From Verrucomicrobium sp. (GTDB lineage: Bacteria; Verrucomicrobiota; Verrucomicrobiia; Methylacidiphilales; GAS474): a stretch of 64,000 bases of DNA. The DNA lies in assembly GCA_028283855.1 (NCBI GenBank), contig JAPWJX010000009.1, positions 62,001 through 126,000 of the forward strand. Reading direction: 5' to 3'. The notes below the pieces were generated by a model, which worked only from the letters and a program-made list of their open reading frames with translations, had not been told where the DNA came from and did not search any database. The stretch's first letter is position 1, and each line of letters begins with the position of its first letter. Position numbers and translations under genes: made by a program. Shown piece after piece: positions 1 to 11,248 of this stretch.

Positions 1-1
1 C

Positions 2-937
2 CGCCGGGAGGGGCTGGTTTCCCTCCTTTCCGTGCCCCTTATCTTCAGCGCCAAGCCGATCGGCGTCCTGAACGTCTACACGAAGGAGCCGCGCCGCTTC
101 TCCAACCAGGAGATCAAGATGTTCCAGACCCTGGCGGATCTCTCCGCCGTGGCGGTGGAGAAGACGCGCCTGCTCACCCGCGTGGTCGACACGGAGGAGA
201 ACCTCCGCCAGAGCGAGCGCCTCTCCGCCCTGGGCCTCCTGGCGGCCGAGGTGGCGCACGAGATCCGCAATCCGCTGACCGTGATGCAGATGCTCTTCCA
301 CAGCCTGGTCACCTCCACGCCGATGGACGCGGCCGCGCAGAAGGACGCCTCCATCATCGAGGACAAGATGCTCCACATGAACCGCATCGTGGACCAGATC
401 CTCTCCCTGGTCCGCTCCGCGGAACCGATCAAGGAGCCGCTGGTCGTCGGCCAGATGATCGACGACATCACCCTCCTCATCCGGCACAAGCTGACGCGGC
501 AGAACATCGAGATCCGCCGCGTCCTGGCCGATCCGCTCCCCCGCGTCCTGGCGGACCGGGCGCAGCTGGAGCAGGCGCTCCTGAACCTGATCCTCAACGC
601 CAGCGGCGCCATGCCGGAAGGCGGCGTCCTGACCCTGGGCGCGGCGGTGGAGAAGTACGAGGAGACGACCTACGTGGCCATTTCCGTCCGGGATAACGGT
701 GTGGGGATGACCCCGGCGCAGGTGGACAACCTCTTCGCCCCCTTTCTCACGACGAAGGTGCAGGGCACGGGCATCGGCCTGGCGCTGGTGAAGCGGATCA
801 TGGAGAACCACCACGGAAAGATCACCGTGGCGTCCCGCAAGGACAAGGGGACGAAGTTTTCCCTGCTCCTGCCCATCGCCGATTCCGTCTACGCCCACCC
901 GCAGCCGGCGGCGCGGCAGGGGCTGGCGCTGCGTTAG
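2..937 (+). CDS. Sensor histidine kinase, GAF-HisKA-HATPase (5' truncated)
   Basis: The reading frame is open from the first bases of the window, so the start lies upstream. The visible N-terminal part looks like the end of a GAF domain. A HisKA dimerisation segment follows with the H-box AAEVAHEIRNPL (phospho-acceptor His codon 257-259), then an HATPase_c domain with an N-box (LNLILNAS), a G1 box (RDNGVGM) and a G2 box (GTGIGLALV). The protein should autophosphorylate and pass phosphate to a response regulator. No regulator lies directly downstream. The next gene is convergent and only 12 bases away. The input signal cannot be read because the sensory N-terminus is missing. Confidence 0.9.
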   Translation, partial: RREGLVSLLSVPLIFSAKPIGVLNVYTKEPRRFSNQEIKMFQTLADLSAVAVEKTRLLTRVVDTEENLRQSERLSALGLLAAEVAHEIRNPLTVMQMLFHSLVTSTPMDAAAQKDASIIEDKMLHMNRIVDQILSLVRSAEPIKEPLVVGQMIDDITLLIRHKLTRQNIEIRRVLADPLPRVLADRAQLEQALLNLILNASGAMPEGGVLTLGAAVEKYEETTYVAISVRDNGVGMTPAQVDNLFAPFLTTKVQGTGIGLALVKRIMENHHGKITVASRKDKGTKFSLLLPIADSVYAHPQPAARQGLALR

Positions 938-949
938 CAGCCCGGGAAG

Positions 950-2776
950 TTAGCCCTTGGCCGGGGCGGTCGGAGCGGCGGCGGCGGCCGCGTCACCCAG
1001 GATCTTTTCCAGGCGCGGGTCCTTCGGGATGCCCAGGGAGAGGGCGGCCTGGTAGTGCTTCTTGGCCATTTCCTTGGCGGGCGGCTTCTGGGTGGCGTAG
1101 ATGACGGCCAGGTTGAAATGGGCGTCACCCAGGGAGGGGTCGAGCTCGATGGCCTTGCGCAGTTCCTTTTCCGCCGCTTCCTGCCAGCCCTTTTGGGAGT
1201 AGGCGATGCCCAGGTAGTTGTGGGTGCGGGGATCGTTGGGCAGGAGGGCGCTGGCCTTGGTGAGGGCGTCGATGGCGTCGTCATACCGGCCCTGCTGGTA
1301 GTAGACGATGCCCAGGATGGAGTAGGAGAAGGCGTCTTTCGGGTTGAGCTGGATGGCCTGTTTGAGGGCCTTTTCCGCCTCGGGGTAGTGCTGCTGCTGG
1401 AAGCGGACGACGCCGAGGTTGGACCAGGCGAAGAGGCTGTCCGGGTATTTTTCGATGATCTTGCTGTAGACGTCGGCGGCCTGGTCGTATTTCCCCTGGG
1501 CGAAGAAGTCGGAGGCCTGCTGGGCCAGGGGGCGGAGTTCCTCGGGGATCTTCGGCTTCTGGCTCAGGTCGTCGGCGGGGGCGTTGGCCGCGACGGGGGC
1601 GTTGTTGGCGGCCTGGGCGGCGGCGGACGGGGCGGCGGCGGACGGGGCGGCGGCGGACGGGGCGGTGATCTGGGCGGCGTTGATCCGGAGGAGGGCCTTT
1701 TCGTCCGCGGAGAGGGTGATGATGGGGGAGCCTAGGGCGTCGATCTGTTGCTGGAGGACCTTTGACTGGATGTGGAGATTCTCCATTTCCTCCAGGGCCA
1801 GGCGTTTGGCCTCGTCGCGGCGGGCTTGTTCCTGGAGCTGGCGGGTGAGGATGCCGCGCAGGACGTCGTTTTCCTGGTGGAAGGAGGCGGTGCCGTTCTG
1901 TTTGTCGACGGCGTTGAGCTTGGCCAGGGCGGCCTCCAGCTGCTGCTTGAGGTCGTTGGTGTTGATGCGGAAGGCCTGGTTTTCCGCTTCCAGGGTGGAG
2001 AGCTGGTCCTGGGCGTTTTTCAGCTGCTCTTTGAGCATGGGGACGGAATCGGGCTGGGCGCCGGCCTGGAAGTCTTTGACGCGCTGCTGGGCGTCGGTCA
2101 GCTGGGCTTTGAGGGAGGCGTTTTCCTGGAGAATGCCGGCGACGCGCTCTTCCAGGTTGGCGCCTTTCACGGAGCCGAGTTCCCGCTCTGCCGCGTCGAG
2201 GCGCTGGCGCAGCTGCCCGGCCAGGTCGAGGGCGTTGGCGAGCTGGGTCTTGGTGTTGGACAGTTCCTTCTCCAGGTCGTTGACGCGCTGTTGGAGGGAG
2301 GCCATGTCCGTTCCCGCCGGGGCGGTGGTGGAGGCGGAGGCCGCGGTGCTGCTACCGTTGGTCAGGCCTGCGATGGCGGAGGTCTGGGTGGAGGTGGAAG
2401 TCGTGGTGGCGGTCGTGGCGGGGGAAGGGGCCGGAGCCGGGGCGGACGGAGGCGTGGAGGGCTTGGCGGGGGTCTTGTCAGTCTTCGTGGCCAGCTCGGC
2501 GATTTTGTCCCGGGCGTATTTGATGCGGAAGTTGATGATGCTGGGTTCCCACTCCGGGTGGTTTTTCTTCAGGGCGTCGAGCTGGTCGGCGATCGACTTG
2601 TACTTGTCCCGGGCGCTGGCGTATTGCTCGTTGCGCTCCAGGCGGTCGGCTTCCTGGAGCTGGAAGTAGATCTGGAGGAACTGATCCTGGGGAGGGGCAT
2701 CCGCCAGGACGGTCATGGCCACGAAAAAGAGAGAAAAAAGGCCGACGATAAGAGACGCCCAGCGCTTCGGCACCAT
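950..2776 (-). CDS. Exported coiled-coil and TPR repeat protein
   Basis: About 608 residues from the second of two adjacent Met codons, chosen because a signal peptide (KRW, a hydrophobic stretch, then LADA) follows at once. The reading frame extends 13 codons further upstream without a better start. The middle is rich in Gln, Glu and Leu heptads typical of coiled coil, followed by a low-complexity Ala/Pro/Ser linker with a perfect DNA repeat. The C-terminal 200 residues contain at least four tetratricopeptide repeats (for example DSLFAWSNLGVVRFQQ). It is likely a periplasmic or envelope scaffold for protein-protein contacts. The specific partner is unknown. Confidence 0.85.
   Translation of the reverse strand: MVPKRWASLIVGLFSLFFVAMTVLADAPPQDQFLQIYFQLQEADRLERNEQYASARDKYKSIADQLDALKKNHPEWEPSIINFRIKYARDKIAELATKTDKTPAKPSTPPSAPAPAPSPATTATTTSTSTQTSAIAGLTNGSSTAASASTTAPAGTDMASLQQRVNDLEKELSNTKTQLANALDLAGQLRQRLDAAERELGSVKGANLEERVAGILQENASLKAQLTDAQQRVKDFQAGAQPDSVPMLKEQLKNAQDQLSTLEAENQAFRINTNDLKQQLEAALAKLNAVDKQNGTASFHQENDVLRGILTRQLQEQARRDEAKRLALEEMENLHIQSKVLQQQIDALGSPIITLSADEKALLRINAAQITAPSAAAPSAAAPSAAAQAANNAPVAANAPADDLSQKPKIPEELRPLAQQASDFFAQGKYDQAADVYSKIIEKYPDSLFAWSNLGVVRFQQQHYPEAEKALKQAIQLNPKDAFSYSILGIVYYQQGRYDDAIDALTKASALLPNDPRTHNYLGIAYSQKGWQEAAEKELRKAIELDPSLGDAHFNLAVIYATQKPPAKEMAKKHYQAALSLGIPKDPRLEKILGDAAAAAAPTAPAKG
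1618..1662. repeat. Three perfect 15-bp tandem repeats inside the TPR gene
   Basis: The unit CGGCGGCGGACGGGG occurs three times in a row and encodes the PSAAA steps of the Ala/Pro/Ser linker on the minus strand. The unit length is a multiple of three, so changes in copy number would lengthen or shorten the linker without breaking the frame. Confidence 0.85.
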
Positions 2777-2870
2777 CATCGCTGCTTTGTAACGTGCCCC
2801 CCCGTAATAAGTCAATCCACTTACCCCCGGTTTCTTTTTCCTCCTTATAGGTTATGGTAGGGAAATCTTC

Positions 2871-4019
2871 ATGAGTACCCTGCCTGCGGAAGCGGAGATC
2901 GTGATCGTCGGGGCTGGTCCCACGGGGCTGGCATTGGCCGCCGCTTTGAGGCATTTGGGGGTTTCCAGCGTCCTATTGCTCGACGCCCAGGGGGAGGGGG
3001 CCAATACCTCCCGGGCCGCCGTGGTCCATGCGCGGACGCTGGAGGTGCTGGAGCCGCTGGGGGTGACGCCCGCGCTGATCGCGGAGGGAATCCGGGCTTC
3101 TTCTTTTTTTGTCCGGGACCGGGACAAGGAACTGGTCCGCTTTGACTTCGACGGCCTGCCGACGCCTTATCCCTATGTCCTTTTGATCCCCCAGAACCGG
3201 ACGGAGGCGATTCTCCTGGACCGCCTGCGCGTCTTGGGCGGCGAGGTGAGCCGTCCGCGCAAGGTGGCGTCCCTGGACATTGGCACCGACGGGATCGACG
3301 TCCATTTGGAAGGGGGCGAAAAGGTCCGCGCGCAGTGGGTCGTCGGCTGCGACGGCATGCACAGCGTTGTCCGGGAGCAGGCGGGCATCCCGTTCACGGG
3401 GGCGGCCTATGAGGAATCGTTTGTCCTGGCGGACGCGGTTTTGGAGGGGGATTTCCCGCCTTCCTTGTTCCTGGCGCCTGAGGGAATGCTGCTCCTGGTG
3501 CCGTTGCCCGGCGGCCACCACCGGGTGGTGGCCACGCAGGAATCCGCGCCGCCCCAGCCGGACCTGGCCGATATCCAGGCTCTCCTCGACGCGCGCGGCC
3601 CGGCGGCCAAGCCTGTCCGCGTGCGGGAGATCCGGTGGAGTTCCCGGTTCCGCGTCCATCACCGGCTGGCGGGGGCGGTCCGCAGCGGGCGGGTCCTTTT
3701 GGCGGGGGACGCCGCCCATGTCCATAGCCCGGCGGGCGGGCAGGGGATGAACACCGGCCTGCAGGACGCTGTCAGCCTGGCGGAAGCCCTGCGCCGCGCC
3801 CTGCGGGAAGGGGACCGCGACGCGTTGGAGGATTGGGAAAAGGCGCGCCGGAAGGTGGCCCGCCGCGTCGTCCAGGAGACGGACCGGCTCACCCGCCTGG
3901 CCACCCTGCGCGGGCCGCTGGCGCGGCGGCTGCGCAACATGTTTCTGTCCCTGGTGGGGTATCTGGCGCCGGTGCGGCAGGCTCTTTCCTTCCGCATGGC
4001 GGAACTGAACAACCGATGA
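2871..4019 (+). CDS. FAD-dependent aromatic-type monooxygenase
   Basis: 382 residues. The N-terminus has the Rossmann dinucleotide motif GAGPTGLALAAAL (GxGxxG). A second FAD-binding block, GRVLLAGDAAHVHSP followed by GGQGMNTGLQDA, is the GD(A/S)AH signature of the PheA/UbiH/TetX flavoprotein hydroxylase class. Such enzymes use NAD(P)H and O2 to hydroxylate aromatic or polyketide-like substrates. The substrate cannot be read from the sequence. The start ATG is preceded by GGTAGGGA. The stop codon overlaps the start of the next gene (ATGA), so the two are probably translated together. Confidence 0.85.
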   Translation: MSTLPAEAEIVIVGAGPTGLALAAALRHLGVSSVLLLDAQGEGANTSRAAVVHARTLEVLEPLGVTPALIAEGIRASSFFVRDRDKELVRFDFDGLPTPYPYVLLIPQNRTEAILLDRLRVLGGEVSRPRKVASLDIGTDGIDVHLEGGEKVRAQWVVGCDGMHSVVREQAGIPFTGAAYEESFVLADAVLEGDFPPSLFLAPEGMLLLVPLPGGHHRVVATQESAPPQPDLADIQALLDARGPAAKPVRVREIRWSSRFRVHHRLAGAVRSGRVLLAGDAAHVHSPAGGQGMNTGLQDAVSLAEALRRALREGDRDALEDWEKARRKVARRVVQETDRLTRLATLRGPLARRLRNMFLSLVGYLAPVRQALSFRMAELNNR

Positions 4020-4447
4020 AACGGCGTCTCCAGCGCGTCGCCGTCATGTTGGCCATCCTGCTGGCGGTATGCGGCGCGGTCAGCCTGCTTCATTGGGGGC
4101 TCAGCATCGTTCGCTTCGGGGAAGTCCGGGGCGGCACCGTTTCCGTGGAGGGCGCCGCGCCCGCGCCTTTGACGCCCGCGCAGGCCGCCGATCTGACCGG
4201 CTGGCTGCGCCGGACCGGCGCGAAGTGGAACCGGGAACTGGGCAGCCGCCCGCCCGCGCCCGCCGCCGTGTTGGAGTTCGACGGGGCGCAGGGGAAGCAC
4301 TGGCGGGTACTCCTCTTTTCCCTGCCGGGATGGAGGAACACGGTGCTGGCGGCCGACGCCCAGCACCTGAAAGCCCCGCTGAACCGGCTCCTGACCGACC
4401 GGGAGCGCGAGGAACTGTGGGGGATCGTGGCGCCCCCGCCGCATTGA
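4016..4447 (+). CDS. Small membrane-anchored hypothetical protein
   Basis: 143 residues starting inside the stop region of the monooxygenase gene. One N-terminal hydrophobic segment (about residues 8-28) suggests a membrane anchor or uncleaved signal. The remainder is a soluble domain rich in Arg and Trp with no motif that I recognise. Translational coupling to the monooxygenase suggests a shared role, but nothing in the protein identifies it. Confidence 0.7.
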   Translation: MKRRLQRVAVMLAILLAVCGAVSLLHWGLSIVRFGEVRGGTVSVEGAAPAPLTPAQAADLTGWLRRTGAKWNRELGSRPPAPAAVLEFDGAQGKHWRVLLFSLPGWRNTVLAADAQHLKAPLNRLLTDREREELWGIVAPPPH

Positions 4448-4484
4448 CAAGAGAGGGGCAGGCCTGCTAAAGGAGATATCCGGA

Positions 4485-5096
4485 ATGGCCCATGGCATCC
4501 AGAGCAGCGTTCTGGTCCTGAACCGCTTGTGGCAAGCGGTCAATCTCTGCTCCGCGCGCCGCGCCTTCACCCTCCTCTATCAGGGCCACGCCCAGGTCGT
4601 CTCCGTGGGCGACCAGCCCTACCAGACTTTCAACTTTGACCAGTGGCTGGATGCGCCCGCCGAATCCTCCGTGGATGAGGAGCGGGTCCGCACGATCCGC
4701 TTCGACGTCCGGGTGCCTAAGATCATCCTGCTCCTCTTCTTCGACCGGCTGCCGAGCAAGGAGGTGAAATTTACCCGGCACAACGTCTTCGAGCGGGACG
4801 ACTACACCTGCCAATATTGCCGCCAGCGGTTTGAGACCTCCCGCCTGAACCTGGACCACGTGATCCCCCGGGAACGCGGCGGCGGGACGACGTGGGAGAA
4901 CATCGTCTGCTCCTGCATGCCGTGCAATAGCCGGAAGGGGAACCGCACGCCGTCCGAGGCGCACATGCCCCTCATGCGCCGCCCGCGCAAGCCGAAGTGG
5001 CGGCCCTTTCTCCACGTCAACCACACCCTGCGCACCCACGAGTCGTGGCGGCACTTCCTCGACCCGAATTCGTGGAAGGTGGAGTTGAGCGATTAG
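4485..5096 (+). CDS. HNH endonuclease family protein
   Basis: 203 residues preceded by a strong ribosome binding site (AAAGGAGAT). The C-terminal half holds an HNH nuclease fold: a zinc knuckle CQYC, the LDHVIPRERGGG core with its catalytic His, and a second knuckle CMPCNSRKGNRTP. The N-terminal half (VLNRLWQAVNLCSARRAF) is typical of a widespread chromosomal HNH family found outside mobile elements. It should cleave or nick DNA in a metal-dependent way. A housekeeping or repair role is more likely than restriction because no methylase is adjacent. Confidence 0.9.
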   Translation: MAHGIQSSVLVLNRLWQAVNLCSARRAFTLLYQGHAQVVSVGDQPYQTFNFDQWLDAPAESSVDEERVRTIRFDVRVPKIILLLFFDRLPSKEVKFTRHNVFERDDYTCQYCRQRFETSRLNLDHVIPRERGGGTTWENIVCSCMPCNSRKGNRTPSEAHMPLMRRPRKPKWRPFLHVNHTLRTHESWRHFLDPNSWKVELSD

Positions 5097-5119
5097 TTTT
5101 CCGGGCGCGCTTGGCAGCG

Positions 5120-5797
5120 CTACGGCCGCCCCGTCAAAAGGAATTCCAGCGGCTCCAGCATCTCGTGCCGCCGGCTTTCCTGCATTTCGCGGGCATAGAC
5201 GGCGGGGTAATCCTTTTGGGCCCATTCGGTGAGGGAGCTGGCGCCGCTTTGGCCGTAGAGCTCGACGAACTCGTCCATTTCAAAATAGGGGTAGAGGGCG
5301 AAGTGGCCGTAGTGCCAGGAAAGGCCCGTCTTGGCCTGCTGCCAGGGAAGATGCTGCTGGTCGATTTCAAAGAGGGCCACGGCCAGTCCCGTGCGGTCCG
5401 AGCCGGAACGGCAGTGTAAAAGGATGGGGCGCGGCGCGGTTTGGTAGAATTCCAGCAAGCGGAGGAGGTTTTTCGGATCGGGGAGGGAGCGCGCGCTCAG
5501 GGCGACGTCCAGATGGAGAACTCCCAGTCGTCGGCAGATTTCCACTTCCTGCCGGTACCAGGAAAGGCGGTCATTCTCTCCGCGCAGGTTGATGACGGTG
5601 CGGATGTGGCGCGCCTTGATTTCCTTTTCCAAGGCGGCTGATTTTAGCTGCGCGCTGCGGTAGAGCGCGCCGGGCTCCACGACGCCCTCGTTATGCACGG
5701 TCAGCCTCCACGCCGTGAAGGCCCCGGCCACGGCCACGAGGATGCCTGCCAAGCCGAGCATCCAGCGCCCCGCTTTGGATGATGGGAAAAGGCTCAT
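5120..5797 (-). CDS. Membrane-anchored tyrosine/dual-specificity phosphatase
   Basis: 225 residues. The N-terminal hydrophobic segment (about residues 13-30) suggests a membrane anchor with the catalytic domain outside the cytoplasm. The motif HCRSGSDRTG is the Cys-X5-Arg phosphatase loop, and an upstream INLRGEND segment matches the DSP-like family that precedes this loop. It hydrolyses phosphotyrosine, or possibly lipid or nucleotide phosphates. It is followed closely on the same strand by no clear partner. The convergent HNH gene lies 23 bases away. Confidence 0.85.
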   Translation of the reverse strand: MSLFPSSKAGRWMLGLAGILVAVAGAFTAWRLTVHNEGVVEPGALYRSAQLKSAALEKEIKARHIRTVINLRGENDRLSWYRQEVEICRRLGVLHLDVALSARSLPDPKNLLRLLEFYQTAPRPILLHCRSGSDRTGLAVALFEIDQQHLPWQQAKTGLSWHYGHFALYPYFEMDEFVELYGQSGASSLTEWAQKDYPAVYAREMQESRRHEMLEPLEFLLTGRP

Positions 5798-5813
5798 GGG
5801 AGGGCGGGTCGGC

Positions 5814-6500
5814 CTACGTCTTGCCGTGGTCGAGGCCGGGGGATTGGTCCTGGCCGGGGGCGGGGAGATGCTTGCGCTCGCCGAAGGTCCCTTCCAGGAC
5901 GGTCTTTTCCGCCTTGCGGACGGTTTGCTCCATGGCGGCGTCCAGCGCTTCGCGCCAGCTTTCCACTTCCCGTTCCTGGTCCAGGTAGGGGATTTGCAGG
6001 CGCGCCTGGCCCAGGTTGCGCATGTAGCGCCGGATGCCGTTGAAGTAGTCCGGCGCGCGGGTATCGAGTTCGGCGTCTCCGGCGGCGGGTTCTTCCGGGA
6101 TCTCGTAGCGGGCCGTTTCCAGCCGCCGTTTCATGTCCTGGTCCCGGGAGTAGAGGGGGAACTTGCCCGTTGCGAGGGTCTTGGCGAAGTCTTCCAGCTG
6201 GCCGTTGATGTAGAGGTCGGGGTTCTCGACGCGCAGGGAGGAGTAGCGGCGGGCGATGTGGGGGCGGAGGGCTTCCTGCAGGTCCGCGGTGGTCGCGCCC
6301 AGCGCCTTTTGGAGGCGGTCGGTTTGGGAGAAGATGGCGCCGTGGGAGCGGGAGGCGATGATGTTCTCTTCGGAGGGCTCCAATCCCTGCTCCATGTAAA
6401 AAGGATCGCACGGCTCGGCGATGCCGGCGCGGTGCAGGTATTCGTCGAAGATCTCGGCCCAGACGTTGACCAGATGTTGGGATTTTTCGGGGAGGGGCAT
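5814..6500 (-). CDS. Conserved hypothetical protein
   Basis: 228 residues with a clear ribosome binding site (AAAAGGAG) just upstream of the ATG. The protein is soluble, highly charged and largely predicted helical, with no signal peptide and no motif I recognise. The C-terminus is polar and likely disordered. It sits 17 bases downstream of purH on the same strand and 16 bases upstream of the phosphatase gene, so the three may share a transcript. No function can be assigned. Confidence 0.75.
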   Translation of the reverse strand: MPLPEKSQHLVNVWAEIFDEYLHRAGIAEPCDPFYMEQGLEPSEENIIASRSHGAIFSQTDRLQKALGATTADLQEALRPHIARRYSSLRVENPDLYINGQLEDFAKTLATGKFPLYSRDQDMKRRLETARYEIPEEPAAGDAELDTRAPDYFNGIRRYMRNLGQARLQIPYLDQEREVESWREALDAAMEQTVRKAEKTVLEGTFGERKHLPAPGQDQSPGLDHGKT

Positions 6501-6517
6501 GGGGTTCTCCTTTTAGG

Positions 6518-8053
<1,536 letters not shown>

Positions 8054-8139
8054 GGTGTCCCCCCATTTGCGGGCAAAGGGAGGAGTAGTTCAATCCTCTA
8101 ATGAATTCTACTCATATTCCCTTAAAATAAGACATTTGG

Positions 8140-8168
8140 TTGACTTTAGTATGATTCACGCTTACATT
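8140..8168 (+). promoter_or_regulatory. Sigma-70-like promoter giving a near-leaderless message
   Basis: TTGACT at 8140-8145, a 17-base spacer, and TACATT at 8163-8168. The ATG of the next gene starts only six bases after the -10 box, so transcription would begin at or next to the start codon. This is a sequence match only. Confidence 0.45.
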
Positions 8169-8173
8169 CACCT

Positions 8174-8653
8174 ATGAAAAGCACGGCGGCTCAAATCGCG
8201 GTGGTTTTGTTGGCGCTCCTTCCCCTGGTAAATGTTCAAGCGGACTCCGTGACCGATCTGGTTGACCGGATTGCCACGGTGGAAAAAGGGAGCATTTCCA
8301 AAGGGGACGAATACGCCCGGAAACTCTATCAGATCCTGACCCTGAACGGGGTGGAGGCGCACTGGATCGAATTCCGATGGGGGTATGCATCGACCCGGGA
8401 GTATCATGCCGACTTCGTGGTCTTTAAGGACAGCCAGGGCCGTTTCTGGGCCCGGCAAAGCACGTCCCTGCAATCGAAGTGGATCACCGGGCGCAATCCC
8501 CAGGAGTGGCTGGACGCTTATTGGGGGCCCTATATCGGCCTGACGGGAAAGCCGCTGGCGCTGCAAATTTCCAGCATGGTGGATAACCGGGCGGTGATTT
8601 CCAATCCCCTGCTGCGGCAGAATCTGGCGACCCTGATGGCGTCGGCGGAATAG
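8174..8653 (+). CDS. Small secreted hypothetical protein
   Basis: 159 residues with an N-terminal signal peptide (KSTAAQIAVVLLALLPLVNVQA) that would give a mature domain of about 135 residues. The mature part has a motif reminiscent of protein-folding or transglutaminase-like small domains only in its aromatic content, and I do not recognise a family. Codon use is less GC-biased than in the neighbouring genes. No ribosome binding site is evident, consistent with the near-leaderless promoter at 8140. Confidence 0.7.
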   Translation: MKSTAAQIAVVLLALLPLVNVQADSVTDLVDRIATVEKGSISKGDEYARKLYQILTLNGVEAHWIEFRWGYASTREYHADFVVFKDSQGRFWARQSTSLQSKWITGRNPQEWLDAYWGPYIGLTGKPLALQISSMVDNRAVISNPLLRQNLATLMASAE

Positions 8654-8681
8654 AGGGGGGAGGGGGAGCGTTTCGGAAGCG

Positions 8682-8754
8682 TGGAGGTAAGGGGATTCGA
8701 ACCCCTGACCTTCTCATTGCGAACGAGACGCTCTACCAACTGAGCTATACCCCC
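8682..8754 (-). tRNA. tRNA-Ala(CGC)
   Basis: The reverse strand folds into a complete cloverleaf: acceptor GGGGGTA/TACCTCC, D arm TAGCTCAGTTGGTAGAGC, anticodon stem TCTCG/TGAGA with loop TTCGCAA, and T arm AGGGGTTCGAATCCCCT. The anticodon CGC reads the Ala codon GCG. The 3' CCA is not encoded. Confidence 0.95.
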
Positions 8755-8882
8755 GTTCCGAAGGAGGAATCCTTTAGCAAAGGTCGCGGACAAAAGGAAT
8801 GAAAATGTCGATTCGGCCTAGGTAAAAATCGGCGCGCTTCGGTTTGCCAGAAGGGCGAAAGGGGTCGATAATTTTTCTGCGA

Positions 8883-10555
<1,673 letters not shown>

Positions 10556-10559
<4 letters not shown>

Positions 10560-11161
10560 TCCTTCAGCTCGAAGCGGACGGGGACGACGGCGTTGCACGC
10601 CACCGCCACGCCGCCCAGGCGGGCCGGGCTGAAACGCCAACGGGAGACGGTGCGCAGCGCGGCGGCGTCCAGCCGGGGGTATCCGGAGCTGCGGGAAACC
10701 GTGACGCGAACGGGAGAGCCCCGCTCGTCGATTTCCACGGAAAGGTAGACGGTCCCTTCCTCCCGCGCCCGCCGGGAGGCCGGGGGATATTCCGGGGCGG
10801 GATTGTGAAGGTAATCGGGCTGGGCGGAGAGGGTGCCTTGCGATGCGGCGGCGGCTTCCGCGCGGCGGGTGGTTTCCGGCGCGGGTTCGGCTTTTGCCAC
10901 CGGCTGGGAGGTGGGGGCCGTTTCCGGCAGAGGTTCCGGTTCCGGATCGGGCGTGGCATCCGGGGGAAGGGTTTCCGCGGGGGGAGCCGGAGCGGGCTCC
11001 GGACTGGCGACAAGCTGGACCTCCACGGAGGAGAGGCCGCTCCGGACGGCGGCCTCCGGCGGGTGGGCGAGCCAGTGCGCCGCTCCCACGGCCAGGAGGC
11101 CGTGAAGGGCCAGGGAAACGCACCAGCCGATGCGGCGGAGACGGCGGTCCTGGGGGCTCAT
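10556..11161 (-). CDS. TonB-like energy transducer
   Basis: 201 residues from the start MSPQDRR, chosen because it places the single N-terminal transmembrane segment ([17 protein letters not shown]) correctly. It is followed by a long Pro/Glu/Ala-rich spacer and a C-terminal TonB domain containing the family hallmark [24 protein letters not shown] and the closing SRWRFSPA. TonB spans the periplasm and passes proton-motive energy to outer-membrane receptors. No ExbB/ExbD genes lie next to it in this window. Confidence 0.85.
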
Positions 11162-11248
11162 CGCTAGGAAGGATCTTCTCAAAGAGGGCGGGGGCTTAGA
11201 AGCGTTTTTGCGCTGGCGTCCCGGCGCGGCCCCTCCATCCTGCGGGCG

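Noticed and set aside
1618-1662. Tandem repeats as a CRISPR array
   Set aside because: The units are 15 bp with no spacers, lie inside a coding region and encode a PSAAA linker.
8804-8821. 18-mer AATGTCGATTCGGCCTAG, 17/18 identical to 28247-28264
   Set aside because: A few such matches are expected by chance in 64 kb, and the contexts (upstream of a tRNA, and a terminator stem) are unrelated.
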